DNA from: Dendrolimus kikuchii
Lineage: Eukaryota > Arthropoda > Insecta > Lepidoptera > Lasiocampidae
Assembly (NCBI GenBank): GCA_019925095.2
Contig: CM034394.1
Span: 27,082,272-27,146,271 of the forward strand
Length of the DNA: 64,000 bases
Direction of reading: 5' to 3'
The notes under the pieces are model-generated. The model searched no databases and had not been told where the DNA came from. It saw only the letters and a list, made by a program, of their open reading frames with translations. How positions within the stretch are numbered: position 1 is the first letter of the stretch; every line of letters begins with the position of its first letter. The position numbers were made by a program, and so were the translations under genes. Below, one piece after another: positions 30,712-40,611 of this stretch.

Positions 30712-31032
30712 GGTTTTTTTTTTTTTTATTGCAGGAGATCAGCAGACAGGCAGACGGCCCACTTGATGGAAAGCGGTTACCGTCGCCTATGGACATTTGC
30801 AACACTATAGTTGCTACAAATGCGCTGCTGCTCTCTTAAGGGAAACTGGAACCTGGTCACTAATGCCGGAACACAACACAAGGTTGTTATGGCGACATAC
30901 TCTAGACCAGGGGTGGTAGCCATCCAGTCGGGCAAATGCCCTACCACCTGGCTGTGGGTTGTTAAGTCGCCTCTTACGACAGGCCGCCCGGCCGCAGGAA
31001 ATTATATTCTTTCTCCGTTCCTGCACGGATAA
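30712..31032 (-). mobile_element. SINE-B, full length
   Basis: The T-run, GCAGGAGATCAGCAGACAGG start and TTCCTGCACGGAT end are complete. AGGTT is found next to both ends (about 30710 and 31033). Confidence 0.75.
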
Positions 31033-31281
31033 GGTTATATATTTTTCAAAAATCTAATGCTACCTACCACTTAAGCTTCCATCAAAATCTTATAGTTTAA
31101 AATTTCGCCATAGAGGCGAATAATTTCAAGCATTACACACATTACAAACCCTGCTATAGTTAAAATGTCACAATTCTATAGATCTACAATACAACCAGAC
31201 CTGACAAAATAAAATCTACCGCCAAAATTGTCGTCCAATATTATTTGCTAGATGATAGGTCTTTCTTCTTGACAGTAAATT

Positions 31282-31518
31282 ACAGCCAGGTGGTAGAGCA
31301 TTTGCCCGACTGGATGGCTACCACACCTGGTTTTAAATATGTCGCCATAACAACCTTGAGTTGTGTTCCGGCATTAGTGAACAGGTTCCAGTCTCCCTTA
31401 AGAGAGCAGCAGCGCATTTGTAGCACCTTTGGTGTGACAAATGTCCATAGGCGATAGTAACCGCTTTTCATCAAGTGGGCCGTCTGCCTGTCTGTTGAAC
31501 TATTGCAATAAAAAAAAA
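31282..31518 (+). mobile_element. SINE-B, 5'-truncated
   Basis: It starts inside the element at CAGCCAGGTGGTAGAGCATT and ends GAACTATTGCAATAAAAAAAA. It opposes the copy at 30712-31032, giving an inverted pair 250 bp apart. Confidence 0.7.
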
Positions 31519-31714
31519 CCACTAACTACTAGAATCGAGATCATATACTCAGGCTACATTCCACTTGAGACTCACAACGACCACGTTCACGACAGCGATT
31601 TATCCCATTCCATTTGCTCGCGGGCGTTACAATCATACACTCTAGTGGAACGAATTATAGAGCGTTAATATCATTAAGGACGAAATACACAAATGTCATT
31701 GCTTGATTTGAAAA

Positions 31715-31881
31715 ATTTCAACAAGAACCTTTTTCATAGGGTCTTCTATATTTAAACTACATTATAATATAGTAACGTCATAGTGTCGGTTGTTTTTAGG
31801 TCTCTAAGTATCCGCTATGCGTGTATGATTGTCTAGAATAAAACTCTGCTGGTATTCACAATATGTGCCGTATTATTTCCC
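31715..31881 (+). repeat. Copia 5' LTR, 5'-shortened
   Basis: It begins ATTTCAACAAGAACC and ends GTATTATTTCCC. A TATA-like TATATTTAA is at 31747 and a polyadenylation signal AATAAA at 31837. The sequence just upstream (TGATTTGAAAA, from 31704) could be a remnant of the missing TGTTGAAAT start. Confidence 0.8.
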
Positions 31882-31896
31882 GGTCCATAACCAACA

Positions 31897-31910
31897 GGTT
31901 ATGGGCCCAG
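31897..31910 (+). promoter_or_regulatory. Copia primer-binding site (half-tRNA type)
   Basis: GGTTATGGGCCCAG is complementary to the anticodon stem-loop of initiator tRNA-Met. Copia-type elements prime from a tRNA-Met half molecule rather than its 3' end. It lies 15 bp after the LTR, as expected. It includes an ATG at 31901 that opens a 19-codon upstream ORF ending at 31960, in frame with gag-pol. Confidence 0.8.
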
Positions 31911-31999
31911 AACGGATCACGCGCAGACAATTAATACGCATAAAGAAAGCCAAAATATAATATTTGAAGTTTCGCGTCGAAATTACTACGCACGAAACA

Positions 32000-34900
32000 A
32001 TGGCTAGCGGCAGTGGAGTCTCGTCAATTCCTGTGGAAAAACTGAGTGGTATCAATGACTACCACAACTGGAAGTTTGCGATGCGCATGGTACTCATCCA
32101 TGAGGATTTATGGGAGTGTGTGCAGTCGAAGGAAGTGAAGGACGAGAAGAAGGACCTAAAAGCTCTTGCTAAGATTTGCTTGTCGGTACATAGCTCGGTA
32201 TATAGCCATGTACGCAACGCAAAGACCGCACATGAAGCTTGGAATAATTTAGAACAAGCTTTCCAAGGCAAAGGATTGTGCAAAAGGCTGAGCTTATTGA
32301 GAAGTCTCTTTAGTATAAAGAGGAATGAGCACGATTGCATGGACGTATATTTGTCCAAAGTCACCGAAGTTGTGCAACAGTTGGACGAAATCGGATCACC
32401 TTTGGAGGATGATTTTGTTGCAGTCATCATATTAAGCGGGTTGCCATCCGATTATAACCCCTTAATAATGACATTAGAAAATAACAACATGAAGTTGTCA
32501 AGCGAGCTGGTGAAGTCGAGGTTGCTGCAAGAAGAACAACGTCGCGCAGGCAGTAGTGAAACGGTGACGGCTATGGTTGCTAAGAAAACGGTTGTTTGTT
32601 ATAAATGTCATAAGAGTGGACACGTGCAGAAAAATTGCCCACAAAATGTCTCTAAACAACAACATAAAAATAAGAAAGCGTTCCAAGGAAAGCCTACAAG
32701 CAAAGGCATGTTGACGGCAATGTCAGTAGCTTTGAATAGTAATACCTGGTACGTGGACTCGGGAGCAACGTCACACATGACAAATAACAAAGATTTGTAC
32801 ATAAGTTTCCTGCCTATTGAACCAGTGCCAGTGAATGTGGCAAACGGTGATAAACTTTCGGCAATCGGTGTTGGTAAAGTAAAAGTTAATTTAAAAACTG
32901 GTGAAAAGACGATAAGTCATGTATTTTATGTACCTAGTTTAGTAGGAAGTCTGTTGTCCGTGAGTGCATTAACTAAGAAAGGTTTTAATGTTAAATTTAA
33001 TAAGAAAGGCTGTATAATTCTTAGTGGTAGAACGGTCATAGCTACGGCTACCCATGTAAATAATGTCTATCAGCTTGATGTTTGTAATAATTTTACATGT
33101 AATGCTGCAACGGAAAGAGTCGTGCCTAAAGTTTCTGTTTTAGACACTCTATTGACTTCGCAGGTGACTGAAGTTGCGCAGTCGGATGCGTGCTCAAGCG
33201 ATGCAAGTCAAGCATCATTGGCCGCTGACTCTGAGGCAAACGCACCTAGTGAGAAGACTTCGCGGGAAACGTGGCATAGACGACTTGCTCATCTCAATGC
33301 CAGAAGCATGTACATCATGAAGAATGGGATGGTAACGGGCATTAATTATGACGAAGGTTCCTACCAACCATGTGAGTCATGTGTACTGGGTAAGCAATGT
33401 CGATTACCTTTTCCTAAAAAGTCAAAACGTCGATCTAAGGAAATATTAGGCTTGGTGCATACAGACTTATGTGGGCCTATGCCACAAGCGTCTTTTGGAG
33501 GTTCTAGATATTTTTTAACTTTTATAGACGATTTTTCTCGGAAGATTTTTTGTTATTTTTTAAAAGGGAAGGATGAAGTTTTTACCTATTTTAAAACTTT
33601 TAAATCCTTGGTTGAAAACCAAACGGGCAAAACAATTAAGGTTCTAAGGAGCGATAATGGAACTGAATATGTTAATAAACAGTTTCAGAATTTTTTGAAA
33701 GAGCATGGGATAAAGCATGAAACTACTATTCCATATTCTCCTGAACAGAATGGGGTCAGTGAAAGAGCTAATAGGACAATTGTTGAAAAAGCCCGGTGTA
33801 TGCTGCAGGATGCAGGTTTGGATAACCGCTTCTGGGCGGAGGCTGTCCAAACTGCAGTTTACATAAAGAATAGGTCGCCTACAAAGGCAGTGATGGGATC
33901 AACACCAGAAGAAAAGTGGACTAACGAAAAGGTTGATGTAAGTCATTTTCGGGTGTTTGGTTGTGTGGCCTATGCTTTAGTGCATAACACAAAAAAGTTC
34001 GATCCCAAATCCAAAAGGTATATTTTTGTTGGATACTGCGAGGAAAGCAAAGGATATAGGTTGATGGATCCGGAAAATCTACCTACTTGTATAAAGGCTA
34101 GAAATGTAAACTTTTTCGAAAATAAATTTATTTCGAAAAATAATGTTACAGATGTGTCAAATACGTCATGTAATGAATTATTGACACCAAATATTATGAA
34201 CATTATTTCTAATTCGGAAGTAAATAATATAAATGAAAATGAGAATGGGAGTGACCAGGTTGTCGTCAGGTCAGATGAGCGAGGACATGAATCGTTTGAG
34301 CCTGATGCAACTGTGAGCTCGATCGTAAGTTGCGATGATTCTTCGGATGAAACATACGTTCCAGAGTCATCTTCTTTAAACGATACGGATTCTTCAAACT
34401 TCGTGAGCTTGAATAATACCACTGAATTGGCAAATATGGTGATGGCATTATGCTGTGATAATGACGAGCCATTGACAGTGGAACAAGCATTGAATGGTAA
34501 GGATGCTGGTCGTTGGCGAGAGGCAATGCAGGAAGAATATGATTCTTTTGCAAAGAACAATTGTTGGACGTTGACAGATCTGAAAGATGGACAAAAACCG
34601 GTAAGATCCAAATGGGTTTTTAAGATTAAACGTGGTCTTAACGGAAATATATTAAAATATAAGGCGCGTTTAGTAGCGAAAGGTTTCACGCAAAAATATG
34701 GTATCGATTACCAGGAAACTTTTGCACCAGTTGTACGTCATTCGACAATTAGGATGTTGTTTGCCATTGCAGCCATAAAAGACCTTGACATTGACCAAAT
34801 GGATGTCAAGACAGCATTCTTGAACGGAGATTTGAAAGAGAATGTTATAATGGAACAACCAGAAGGATTTGTTTTAAAGGGGGAGAATAAACACAAAGTT

Positions 34901-36010
34901 TATAAGTTAAACAAATCCATTTATGGTTTGAAACAAGCTGCAAAATGTTGGTACGATAAAATTAATACCGTATTAACAGCAAAAATGGGTTTTAAAAGGT
35001 CTAGTGTGGAGCCCTGCGTATACTTTAGAAATCTACAAGGTAGATTATCTATTTTAGCCCTTTATGTTGATGACATACTTTTATTTACTTCTTCAGATGC
35101 TGATAAACATGACATAAAGAAGCGTTTAAATGAAGAATTTGAAATAAAAGATTTAGGTCAGGTACATGAATTTTTGGGAATGCGAGTTTGCAGGCAGAAG
35201 AATAAAATCACACTCGACCAGGCTAGCTTTATAACTAGGATCTTGAACAGATTTAAGATGGCTGACTGCAAACCTGTTTCGACTCCAATGGAGGTTGGCT
35301 TGAAGCTTACCAAAGCTGAAGCAAAGCTTGAAAATTGTGAGTACAGAAATCTTATTGGCTGTTTAATGTATGTCGCTGTGTGTACTAGACCCGACATAGC
35401 GCATGCGGTTGGTTTCTTAAGTCAATTTAATGACTGTTATTCAGATATCCACTGGAAGGCAGCTAAACATGTTTTAAGATATCTGAAGGGTACTACCAAT
35501 TATTGTTTGGTGTACGACAAAGGTAACTTTGAAGTATGTGGTTATGTAGACGCGGACTGGGCGTCATGTGAAGTAGACCGGAAGTCATACACTGGCTATG
35601 TGTATAAAATCGGGAATTCAGTCATCAGCTGGGAAAGTCGTAAGCAGAAAACCGTCGCATTGTCTAGTACTGAGGCCGAATACATGGCTCTTTCCGATGC
35701 ATGCAAAGAGGGTTTATTTATACGCACTTTTCTACAGGAATGTTTAAATTTAGATTGTGTTATTAACTTATTTAATGATAACCAGTCTGCACAAAAGCTG
35801 AGTAAGAATTCGATGTTGCATTCGCGAACTAAACACATTGATGTCAGACACCATTTTATTCGTGACATTGTTAATAAAAAATTGATTAATATTAAGTTTA
35901 TGTCAACTGATAAAATGTTAGCGGATATTCTGACAAAGCCTTTACCGCGAGTAAAGTTTTCAATGTTTTTAGGTCAGTTTAATTTGAGAGGATATTATTT
36001 ACGCGAATGA
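32000..36010 (+). CDS. Copia gag-pol polyprotein, intact
   Basis: The 1336-codon protein would supply capsid, protease, integrase, reverse transcriptase and RNase H for retrotransposition in cytoplasmic particles. Residues count from the ATG at 32000, chosen for its strong context (ACAATGG). The frame upstream lacks an ATG before a stop. Visible domains: UBN2-type gag (~18-190), CCHC zinc knuckle CYKCHKSGHVQKNC (200-213), protease DSGAT (D253), GAG-pre-integrase HRRLAHLN (426-433) with CESC (458-461), integrase D489, D552, E588 (D,D35E), RT with D935 and YVDD (1022-1025), and RNase H with VDADW (D1184/D1186), SSTEAEY (E1225) and DNQSA (D1260). Order PR-IN-RT-RH is diagnostic of Ty1/copia. No stop or frameshift is present. 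Length fits the family. Confidence 0.93.
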   Translation: MASGSGVSSIPVEKLSGINDYHNWKFAMRMVLIHEDLWECVQSKEVKDEKKDLKALAKICLSVHSSVYSHVRNAKTAHEAWNNLEQAFQGKGLCKRLSLLRSLFSIKRNEHDCMDVYLSKVTEVVQQLDEIGSPLEDDFVAVIILSGLPSDYNPLIMTLENNNMKLSSELVKSRLLQEEQRRAGSSETVTAMVAKKTVVCYKCHKSGHVQKNCPQNVSKQQHKNKKAFQGKPTSKGMLTAMSVALNSNTWYVDSGATSHMTNNKDLYISFLPIEPVPVNVANGDKLSAIGVGKVKVNLKTGEKTISHVFYVPSLVGSLLSVSALTKKGFNVKFNKKGCIILSGRTVIATATHVNNVYQLDVCNNFTCNAATERVVPKVSVLDTLLTSQVTEVAQSDACSSDASQASLAADSEANAPSEKTSRETWHRRLAHLNARSMYIMKNGMVTGINYDEGSYQPCESCVLGKQCRLPFPKKSKRRSKEILGLVHTDLCGPMPQASFGGSRYFLTFIDDFSRKIFCYFLKGKDEVFTYFKTFKSLVENQTGKTIKVLRSDNGTEYVNKQFQNFLKEHGIKHETTIPYSPEQNGVSERANRTIVEKARCMLQDAGLDNRFWAEAVQTAVYIKNRSPTKAVMGSTPEEKWTNEKVDVSHFRVFGCVAYALVHNTKKFDPKSKRYIFVGYCEESKGYRLMDPENLPTCIKARNVNFFENKFISKNNVTDVSNTSCNELLTPNIMNIISNSEVNNINENENGSDQVVVRSDERGHESFEPDATVSSIVSCDDSSDETYVPESSSLNDTDSSNFVSLNNTTELANMVMALCCDNDEPLTVEQALNGKDAGRWREAMQEEYDSFAKNNCWTLTDLKDGQKPVRSKWVFKIKRGLNGNILKYKARLVAKGFTQKYGIDYQETFAPVVRHSTIRMLFAIAAIKDLDIDQMDVKTAFLNGDLKENVIMEQPEGFVLKGENKHKVYKLNKSIYGLKQAAKCWYDKINTVLTAKMGFKRSSVEPCVYFRNLQGRLSILALYVDDILLFTSSDADKHDIKKRLNEEFEIKDLGQVHEFLGMRVCRQKNKITLDQASFITRILNRFKMADCKPVSTPMEVGLKLTKAEAKLENCEYRNLIGCLMYVAVCTRPDIAHAVGFLSQFNDCYSDIHWKAAKHVLRYLKGTTNYCLVYDKGNFEVCGYVDADWASCEVDRKSYTGYVYKIGNSVISWESRKQKTVALSSTEAEYMALSDACKEGLFIRTFLQECLNLDCVINLFNDNQSAQKLSKNSMLHSRTKHIDVRHHFIRDIVNKKLINIKFMSTDKMLADILTKPLPRVKFSMFLGQFNLRGYYLRE

Positions 36011-36175
36011 CAACATTTTTTAGGAGGTCTATGTTTAGTTTTTATTGTATATATAGTTATGTAATGCCACATACGTGTTTATTGTTTCTTGTAGGGTTAT
36101 AACATGAACTATGTATAATTATGTTTTGATTTGGAGAATAGTTCATACAATACTATGTTGAAATGATTTCAGTTT

Positions 36176-36184
36176 AAGGGGAAG
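36176..36184 (+). other. Copia polypurine tract
   Basis: AAGGGGAAG directly precedes the TG of the 3' LTR. It would prime plus-strand DNA synthesis. Confidence 0.75.
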
Positions 36185-36372
36185 TGTTGAAATAAACCTC
36201 GTCATTTCAACAAGAACCTTTTTCATAGGGTCTTCTATATTTAAACTACATTATAATATAGTAACGTCACAGTGTCGGTTGTTTTTTTAGGTATCTGAGT
36301 ATCCGCTATGCGTGTATGATTGTCTAGAATAAAACTCTGCTGGTATTTACAATATGTGCCGTATTATTTCCC
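36185..36372 (+). repeat. Copia 3' LTR
   Basis: It starts TGTTGAAAT right after the polypurine tract and ends TATTATTTCCC, about 188 bp. AATAAA is at 36328. The first 28 bp form an inverted repeat, TGTTGAAAT against ATTTCAACA, not present intact in the 5' LTR. Confidence 0.82.
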
Positions 36373-36545
36373 CACTCGAGTAGTTTACCCTCGAGACCGG
36401 AATCGTAGATTAAACTCATAGGACGGATGCGACTGCTCTCTCTTACCAACCGGATCCGTTGTACTCATAGGTGAAAGTCAAAATATAACAATAAAGAAAA
36501 TGTATCACTGTAGTATTTAATTGGTAGTTGTTGTCAATTCACAAA

Positions 36546-36748
36546 TCTTTATATATATAATTCTTCTGTACATGTGTTGACAGTGAGCTCCTCCTAAACG
36601 GCTGGACCGATTTGAATGAATTTTTTTGTGTGTGTTCAAGTGGATTCGAGGATGGTTTAGAATCACAATTGGACCCGGTAGGTGGCGCTGCAATCGGGTT
36701 CTAAATTTTATTTCTTCAGGGCAGAACAACGTCTGCCGGGACAGCTAG
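36546..36748 (+). mobile_element. Helitron-like Hel-H1, short
   Basis: TCTTTATATATATAATTCTT after A (36545), ending GGGACAGCTAG before T (36749). It contains GGCAGAACAACGTCTGCC-like terminal hairpin sequence and the CGGTAGGTGGCGCTG motif. It is 203 bp and non-coding. Confidence 0.65.
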
Positions 36749-36764
36749 TATAATATATAATAAT

Positions 36765-37045
36765 AATATCAGCCTATAAATGTCCCACTACTGGGCTCGG
36801 GCCTCCCATTATAGGGGGAACGGATAGTATACCCGCCACCGTTGTCCAAAGCGGCTTGGCAGGTTTGACACATCGGTTATCTCGATGTGTAGGTTGCATC
36901 ACGATGTCTTCCTTCACCGTTGTTAGCACGTGGTAATTGTAACAATATGCACATTAGATCAGAAATGATGCATGCGTTGCGGCCAGGATCGAACCCGCGC
37001 CCTTTGACCTTGGGACGCGTGCACTAGCCATTACGCTACCACGAC
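36765..37045 (-). mobile_element. tRNA-headed SINE
   Basis: On the minus strand it begins GTCGTGGTAGCGTAATGGCT with A-box-like TAGCGTAATGG, then CGCGGGTTCGATCCTGGCC (B-box). The body leads to GGGACATTTATAGGCTGATA and an ATT run. The head resembles a tRNA but lacks a proper 3' acceptor half, so it is a SINE rather than a tRNA gene. Confidence 0.72.
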
Positions 37046-37334
37046 TTACAACTAAAAATGTATGTAATTTTGTGCAAAACCACTTCGTTGAAAATCTTAA
37101 TTATTACCCGTGCGCAGAAGGTTTACCGATAGCCTCATGATGTCACGCGTCGATGGTCAGAAGGGTTGGCAATAAAGGTTACACAAATAGTTGTTGCGAT
37201 AAATTTATTATTATATATACTTTACATAAGTATATACAATATTAGTAAGTAATACAATACAATAATAGTAAATAGTCATCGGCAAACCTGCGCGCGGCTT
37301 ATATATAGTTTTTTTTTTTATTAAAATTATAATA

Positions 37335-37635
37335 CATAGCGGTCCGGATAGACGTTGTCCTGCCCTGAAAAAATATAAATATAGAACTCGATGCCAGCGC
37401 CACCTGCCGGGTCTAATTGTGAATCTAATCCACCCGGAACCCACTCAAGCACAAATTTTTTACACTTTGGATTACTTGTAGGGATCCGTAATTTTTTTCT
37501 AAATATAGCCTATATTAATATGGGATAATGTAGCTTTATAATGGTGAAAGAACTTTTGAAATCGGTCCAGTAGTTTTTGCCATTATCTGTTACAAACATA
37601 CAACAATACAAATCTTTCCTCTTTATTAGTATAGA
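37335..37635 (-). mobile_element. Helitron-like Hel-H1
   Basis: The right end TTTATTAGTATAGA is the reverse complement of a TCTATACTAATAAA start. The left end carries AGCGGTCCGGATAGACGTTG, with the terminal CTAG decayed to ATAG. It is a full-length relative of 7020-7336. Confidence 0.65.
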
Positions 37636-37689
37636 TTATACCTATAAGCTAGTACAGTGAAGGAGACTTACATTGTATTTCACCTATAA

Positions 37690-37795
37690 TCCCTTAAGAC
37701 TATAAGTAGAATAGTGAGCTCACCGAGGGTTGCATATTTGCGCCGCTTGAGTGATTCCACTGTTTCCGCCGCCGAACCGACCGATCTAGACGTAT
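37690..37795 (-). pseudogene. REL-domain scrap
   Basis: The reverse complement GCGGCGGAAACAGTGGAATC then ACTCAAGCGGCGCAAATATG corresponds to the AAETAESLKRRKYA region also present at 51530. The adjacent CTATAAGTAGAATA matches the end of the 51.5 kb copy, so most of the domain is deleted between them. Confidence 0.5.
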
Positions 37796-37866
37796 TTTAG
37801 ACATACAGTTTAGAGAATTATTTTCAAAATAAAATACATTCAGTTTGGTATAAGTACTTATACTGT

Positions 37867-38415
37867 TTTAGATAATACATATTAATAATAATAGCTTTAG
37901 AAATAAGTTATTTTATACTTTTTAGTTTTTGAAGTCGGTTTTTTTAAACGAAGTTTTTTTTGTTACTTTTTAGTGTCTAGCTATGTATGGGTAGACCTAC
38001 GAAAGGTGCCGCGCTCCTTAAAAAATATAGGTCCCAAGAAACGGGAACAAAATAATGTTCGTAAAATGAAAACTACCGGGCCAAACTATGTCAAATTTTT
38101 AGAGGACCAAATGGCAACTATTCCGCATCAAACTAAACAAGAATCACGTAAATCGGATAATAAATCTCAGCGTAATCGGTGTACATATGGAACGGAATGG
38201 AATTTTTTTCATAAAAAATGTTCATAAAATGAAAACTACTGGGCCAAAGTATGTCAAATTTTTAGGGGCCCAAATGGCAGCTATTCCGCGTCGAAAAAAA
38301 AAGAATCACGTAAATCGGATCATAAATCTCGGAGTAATCGGTGAACATACATATAAAAAATTTAAAAAAAGATTCCGACGAATTGAGAACCTCCTCCTTT
38401 TTTTGAAGTCGGTTA
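37867..38415 (-). mobile_element. Fold-back element FB-F, copy 3
   Basis: It runs from the TTTAGATAATACATATTAAT arm through GGTCCCAAGAAACGGGAAC to GACGAATTGAGAACCTCCTC and GAAGTCGGTTAAAA. The segment from GGAACAAAATAATGTTCGTA to the ATTCCGC motif occurs twice in tandem (about 38040 and 38190). It provides the empty site for the FB-E insertion at 6323-6650. Confidence 0.65.
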
Positions 38416-38634
38416 AAAAAGAGAAACAAACTTTCATAGCTTTTTATCTTCAGGGCATCCTCTTTCCTTTTTCAACATAAACTCACTTCCTTATAATGGA
38501 TGCAATGTCTTAGAGATGAATACTAAATCGATTTCAATTACAGCGACCGCTGGATATTACAGCGCAGGGCCTAAAGCGGCTGCTTCTAGAGAATCGCTTA
38601 GTAACATTGATACGTGTCTAAATATGCTAGTAAA

Positions 38635-39222
38635 TCTATACTAATATTATAAAGCTGAAGAGTTTGTTTATTTGTTTAAACGCGCTAATCTCAGGAACCG
38701 CTGGTCCGATTTGAAAAATTCTTTCAGTGTTGAATAGTACATTTATCGAGGAAGGCTATAGGCTATATTATATTTTCAAAAAAAATAGGGATCCTTACTA
38801 AAAGTCCAATAATGTAACCCAAGGTGTAAAAAAAAATGACCCGAAAAAATCCTTACACGGCGTGCGTTTGAAAACTATTGATTATAGAACATAACAATGT
38901 ACTACCGCTTTGCAGAACATATCATTGTCTACAAAAAATATAACCATATTTTTATTTTTTATTGCAGGAGTTCAGCAGACAGGCAGACGGGCCACTTGAT
39001 GGAAAGCGGTTACCATCGCCTATGGACATTTGCAACACCAAGTTGCTGCAAATGCGCTGCTGCTCTCTTAAGGGAGACTGGAACCTGGTCACTAATGCCG
39101 GTACACAATTCAAGGTTGTCATGGCGACATACTTTAGACCAGGGGTGGTAGCCATCCAGTCGGGCAAATGCCCTACCACCTGGCGAATACATATGTTTAA
39201 CTATTGTAGTTATCTCACAATA
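38635..39222 (+). mobile_element. Hel-G duplicated unit with SINE-B insertion
   Basis: TCTATACTAATATTATAAAG starts after A (38634), and the unit parallels 26345-26692 to AGTTATCTCACAATAA. It differs mainly by a SINE-B insertion (about 38950-39187) after ATAACCATA. Confidence 0.62.
38950..39184 (-). mobile_element. SINE-B, 5'-truncated
   Basis: The T-run and GCAGGAGTTCAGCAGACAGG are present. The copy stops at CTACCACCTGGC, lacking the last ~90 bp (its sense 5' end). The insertion is absent from the paralogous unit at 26345-26692. Confidence 0.7.
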
Positions 39223-39239
39223 ATGTAGGATATAGCATA

Positions 39240-39787
39240 AACATCAATTTTATTTTGATACTTGTCACATTCGTAATACGAATCTGCGAAAGTGACCGCC
39301 TTAGGCTCTCTGACTTTCGGTTTAGTCGTGAATTAAGATGTGGCTCATGTAGAGAGATGAATGATGCTATTCCACTTTCGCAGTCCGGGTGAATTTCATT
39401 CTTGAACCTATAAGCAACTAAACAGAGGAAGCATATTTACGTCCACGAAGCGGTGGTCGGGGGCGAAGGGCAGCGCGGCTGCGGGCCAACTCTGAGCAAG
39501 GAAGATTTATGAATACGTTAAATCATTTCAGGCAATAACAGTGGAACGTATTTCATTTGGACTTTGGCTACCCGCCTTCTCTCAACGCAATTTATATTTC
39601 GAGACTTCACACCACTCGGTGCTATGAGGATCCCTTGTTCTTGTTTCAAAATTTTCTTCTATCATTAATAGCGCGGCCGCACCTGCGACAATGTTAAAGG
39701 TTTACGGTCTTATTCGTATCGAGTTACGAGCAAGTTTGGACGCTTCTTTAGAGTTCTTAAAGAAGCCTTCAAGACTGGAATGCGTCT
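39240..39787. other. Mostly single-copy-looking stretch
   Basis: CTGCGAAAGTG near 39287 and CACTTTCGCAG near 39374 form a perfect 11-bp inverted repeat about 80 bp apart. A GC-rich patch lies at 39440-39490. No ORF was recognised. Confidence 0.35.
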
Positions 39788-39800
39788 TATTTAAAGCGTT

Positions 39801-40313
39801 TTTTTTTTAACATATCTACGGACTCGAGTTCCGTACCTTTTTTTACTACTTAATTTCTATGAAAAATTTTAGAGTCCATACACGCTTATTGTTTATTTTT
39901 GTTAGTGTGTGACATTAATTTAGTGATTTATATGTTATGGTGTACCTTAAGATTAACTTATTATATTAATTTATCCTATTTTTAATAGTAAACTTATACT
40001 AATGTAGAGTGTATCTGTTACATGCTGGTGTTGTGAGGAAGTGCATGTGCAGTGTTGGCCTTATATCTATACTTATATATAGTCCTATCTACTGCCATGT
40101 GTGTTGTTTTTTTCTTTTCTTTGCCTGGGTTATTAATTTTTATGCTCTTTGTGTGTCTTGGTTTGTTTGTGAAGTGTGCGTGTAATGCAATGCGATGGTA
40201 GTGCGCGTTGGTTTGAGTATGTGTATAAGTTTTATTGTTAATTATGTGTTTGTGACTTTGTGTGGTGTCATAATTTATTGTTTAATTGTTGTGACATGAA
40301 AAATTTTCAGTTG
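39801..40313 (-). mobile_element. L retroposon with 13-bp target duplication
   Basis: TATTTAAAGCGTT flanks it at 39788-39800 and 40314-40326. The left T-run followed by TCTACGGACTCGAGTTCCGT is the poly(A) end in minus orientation. The internal sequence is repeated in opposite orientation at 40612-41032. No ORF of note, so this is a non-autonomous retroposon or LINE 3' part. Confidence 0.65.
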
Positions 40314-40611
40314 TATTTAAAGCGTTAAAAAAATAACGCCATTCAAAAAATGTCGCTTCTCAAATAACGCATTAAATCTGTAATATTATCGCAGATGAAA
40401 TCCCACCATAAAAATAAATTTCTTATTACATACAGTACAAGCTATAACCCGTGGCTTCGCTCGCGTCAATAGTGATTTTATTTATCAATTCCGATTTTTG
40501 CTATATTTATTCTTTACACCTTCATTTAATCATTTATAATTATTGTCAAACGCGGTTAACAGACACGTTAAAGACTCTTTTATAGTCATATTTTAAATGA
40601 AATTATGGATA

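Larger units (their letters stand above)
31715..36372 (+). mobile_element. Ty1/copia LTR retrotransposon, nearly complete
   Basis: The order is 5' LTR, primer-binding site, one gag-pol ORF, polypurine tract, 3' LTR, which is the copia plan. The LTR copies differ by 4 substitutions and a 2-bp indel over the ~167 shared positions. The 5' LTR lacks the first 19 bp (TGTTGAAATAAACCTCGTC) present in the 3' LTR. I found no 5-bp target duplication. The complete ORF makes it the only potentially autonomous element in the window. Confidence 0.88.

Noticed and set aside
31964..31999. Copia ORF starting at the TTG at 31964
   Set aside because: The codon is not ATG. The first ATG in the open frame (32000) has a strong initiation context and gives a normal gag start.
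32059..35868. Several minus-strand ORFs inside copia, up to 239 codons
   Set aside because: They are antisense shadows of the gag-pol frame.
36960..37045. Possible tRNA gene (CGCGGGTTCGATCC)
   Set aside because: The tRNA-like head continues directly into a SINE body and lacks the acceptor pairing of a real tRNA. The SINE-J heads were rejected as tRNA genes for the same reason.
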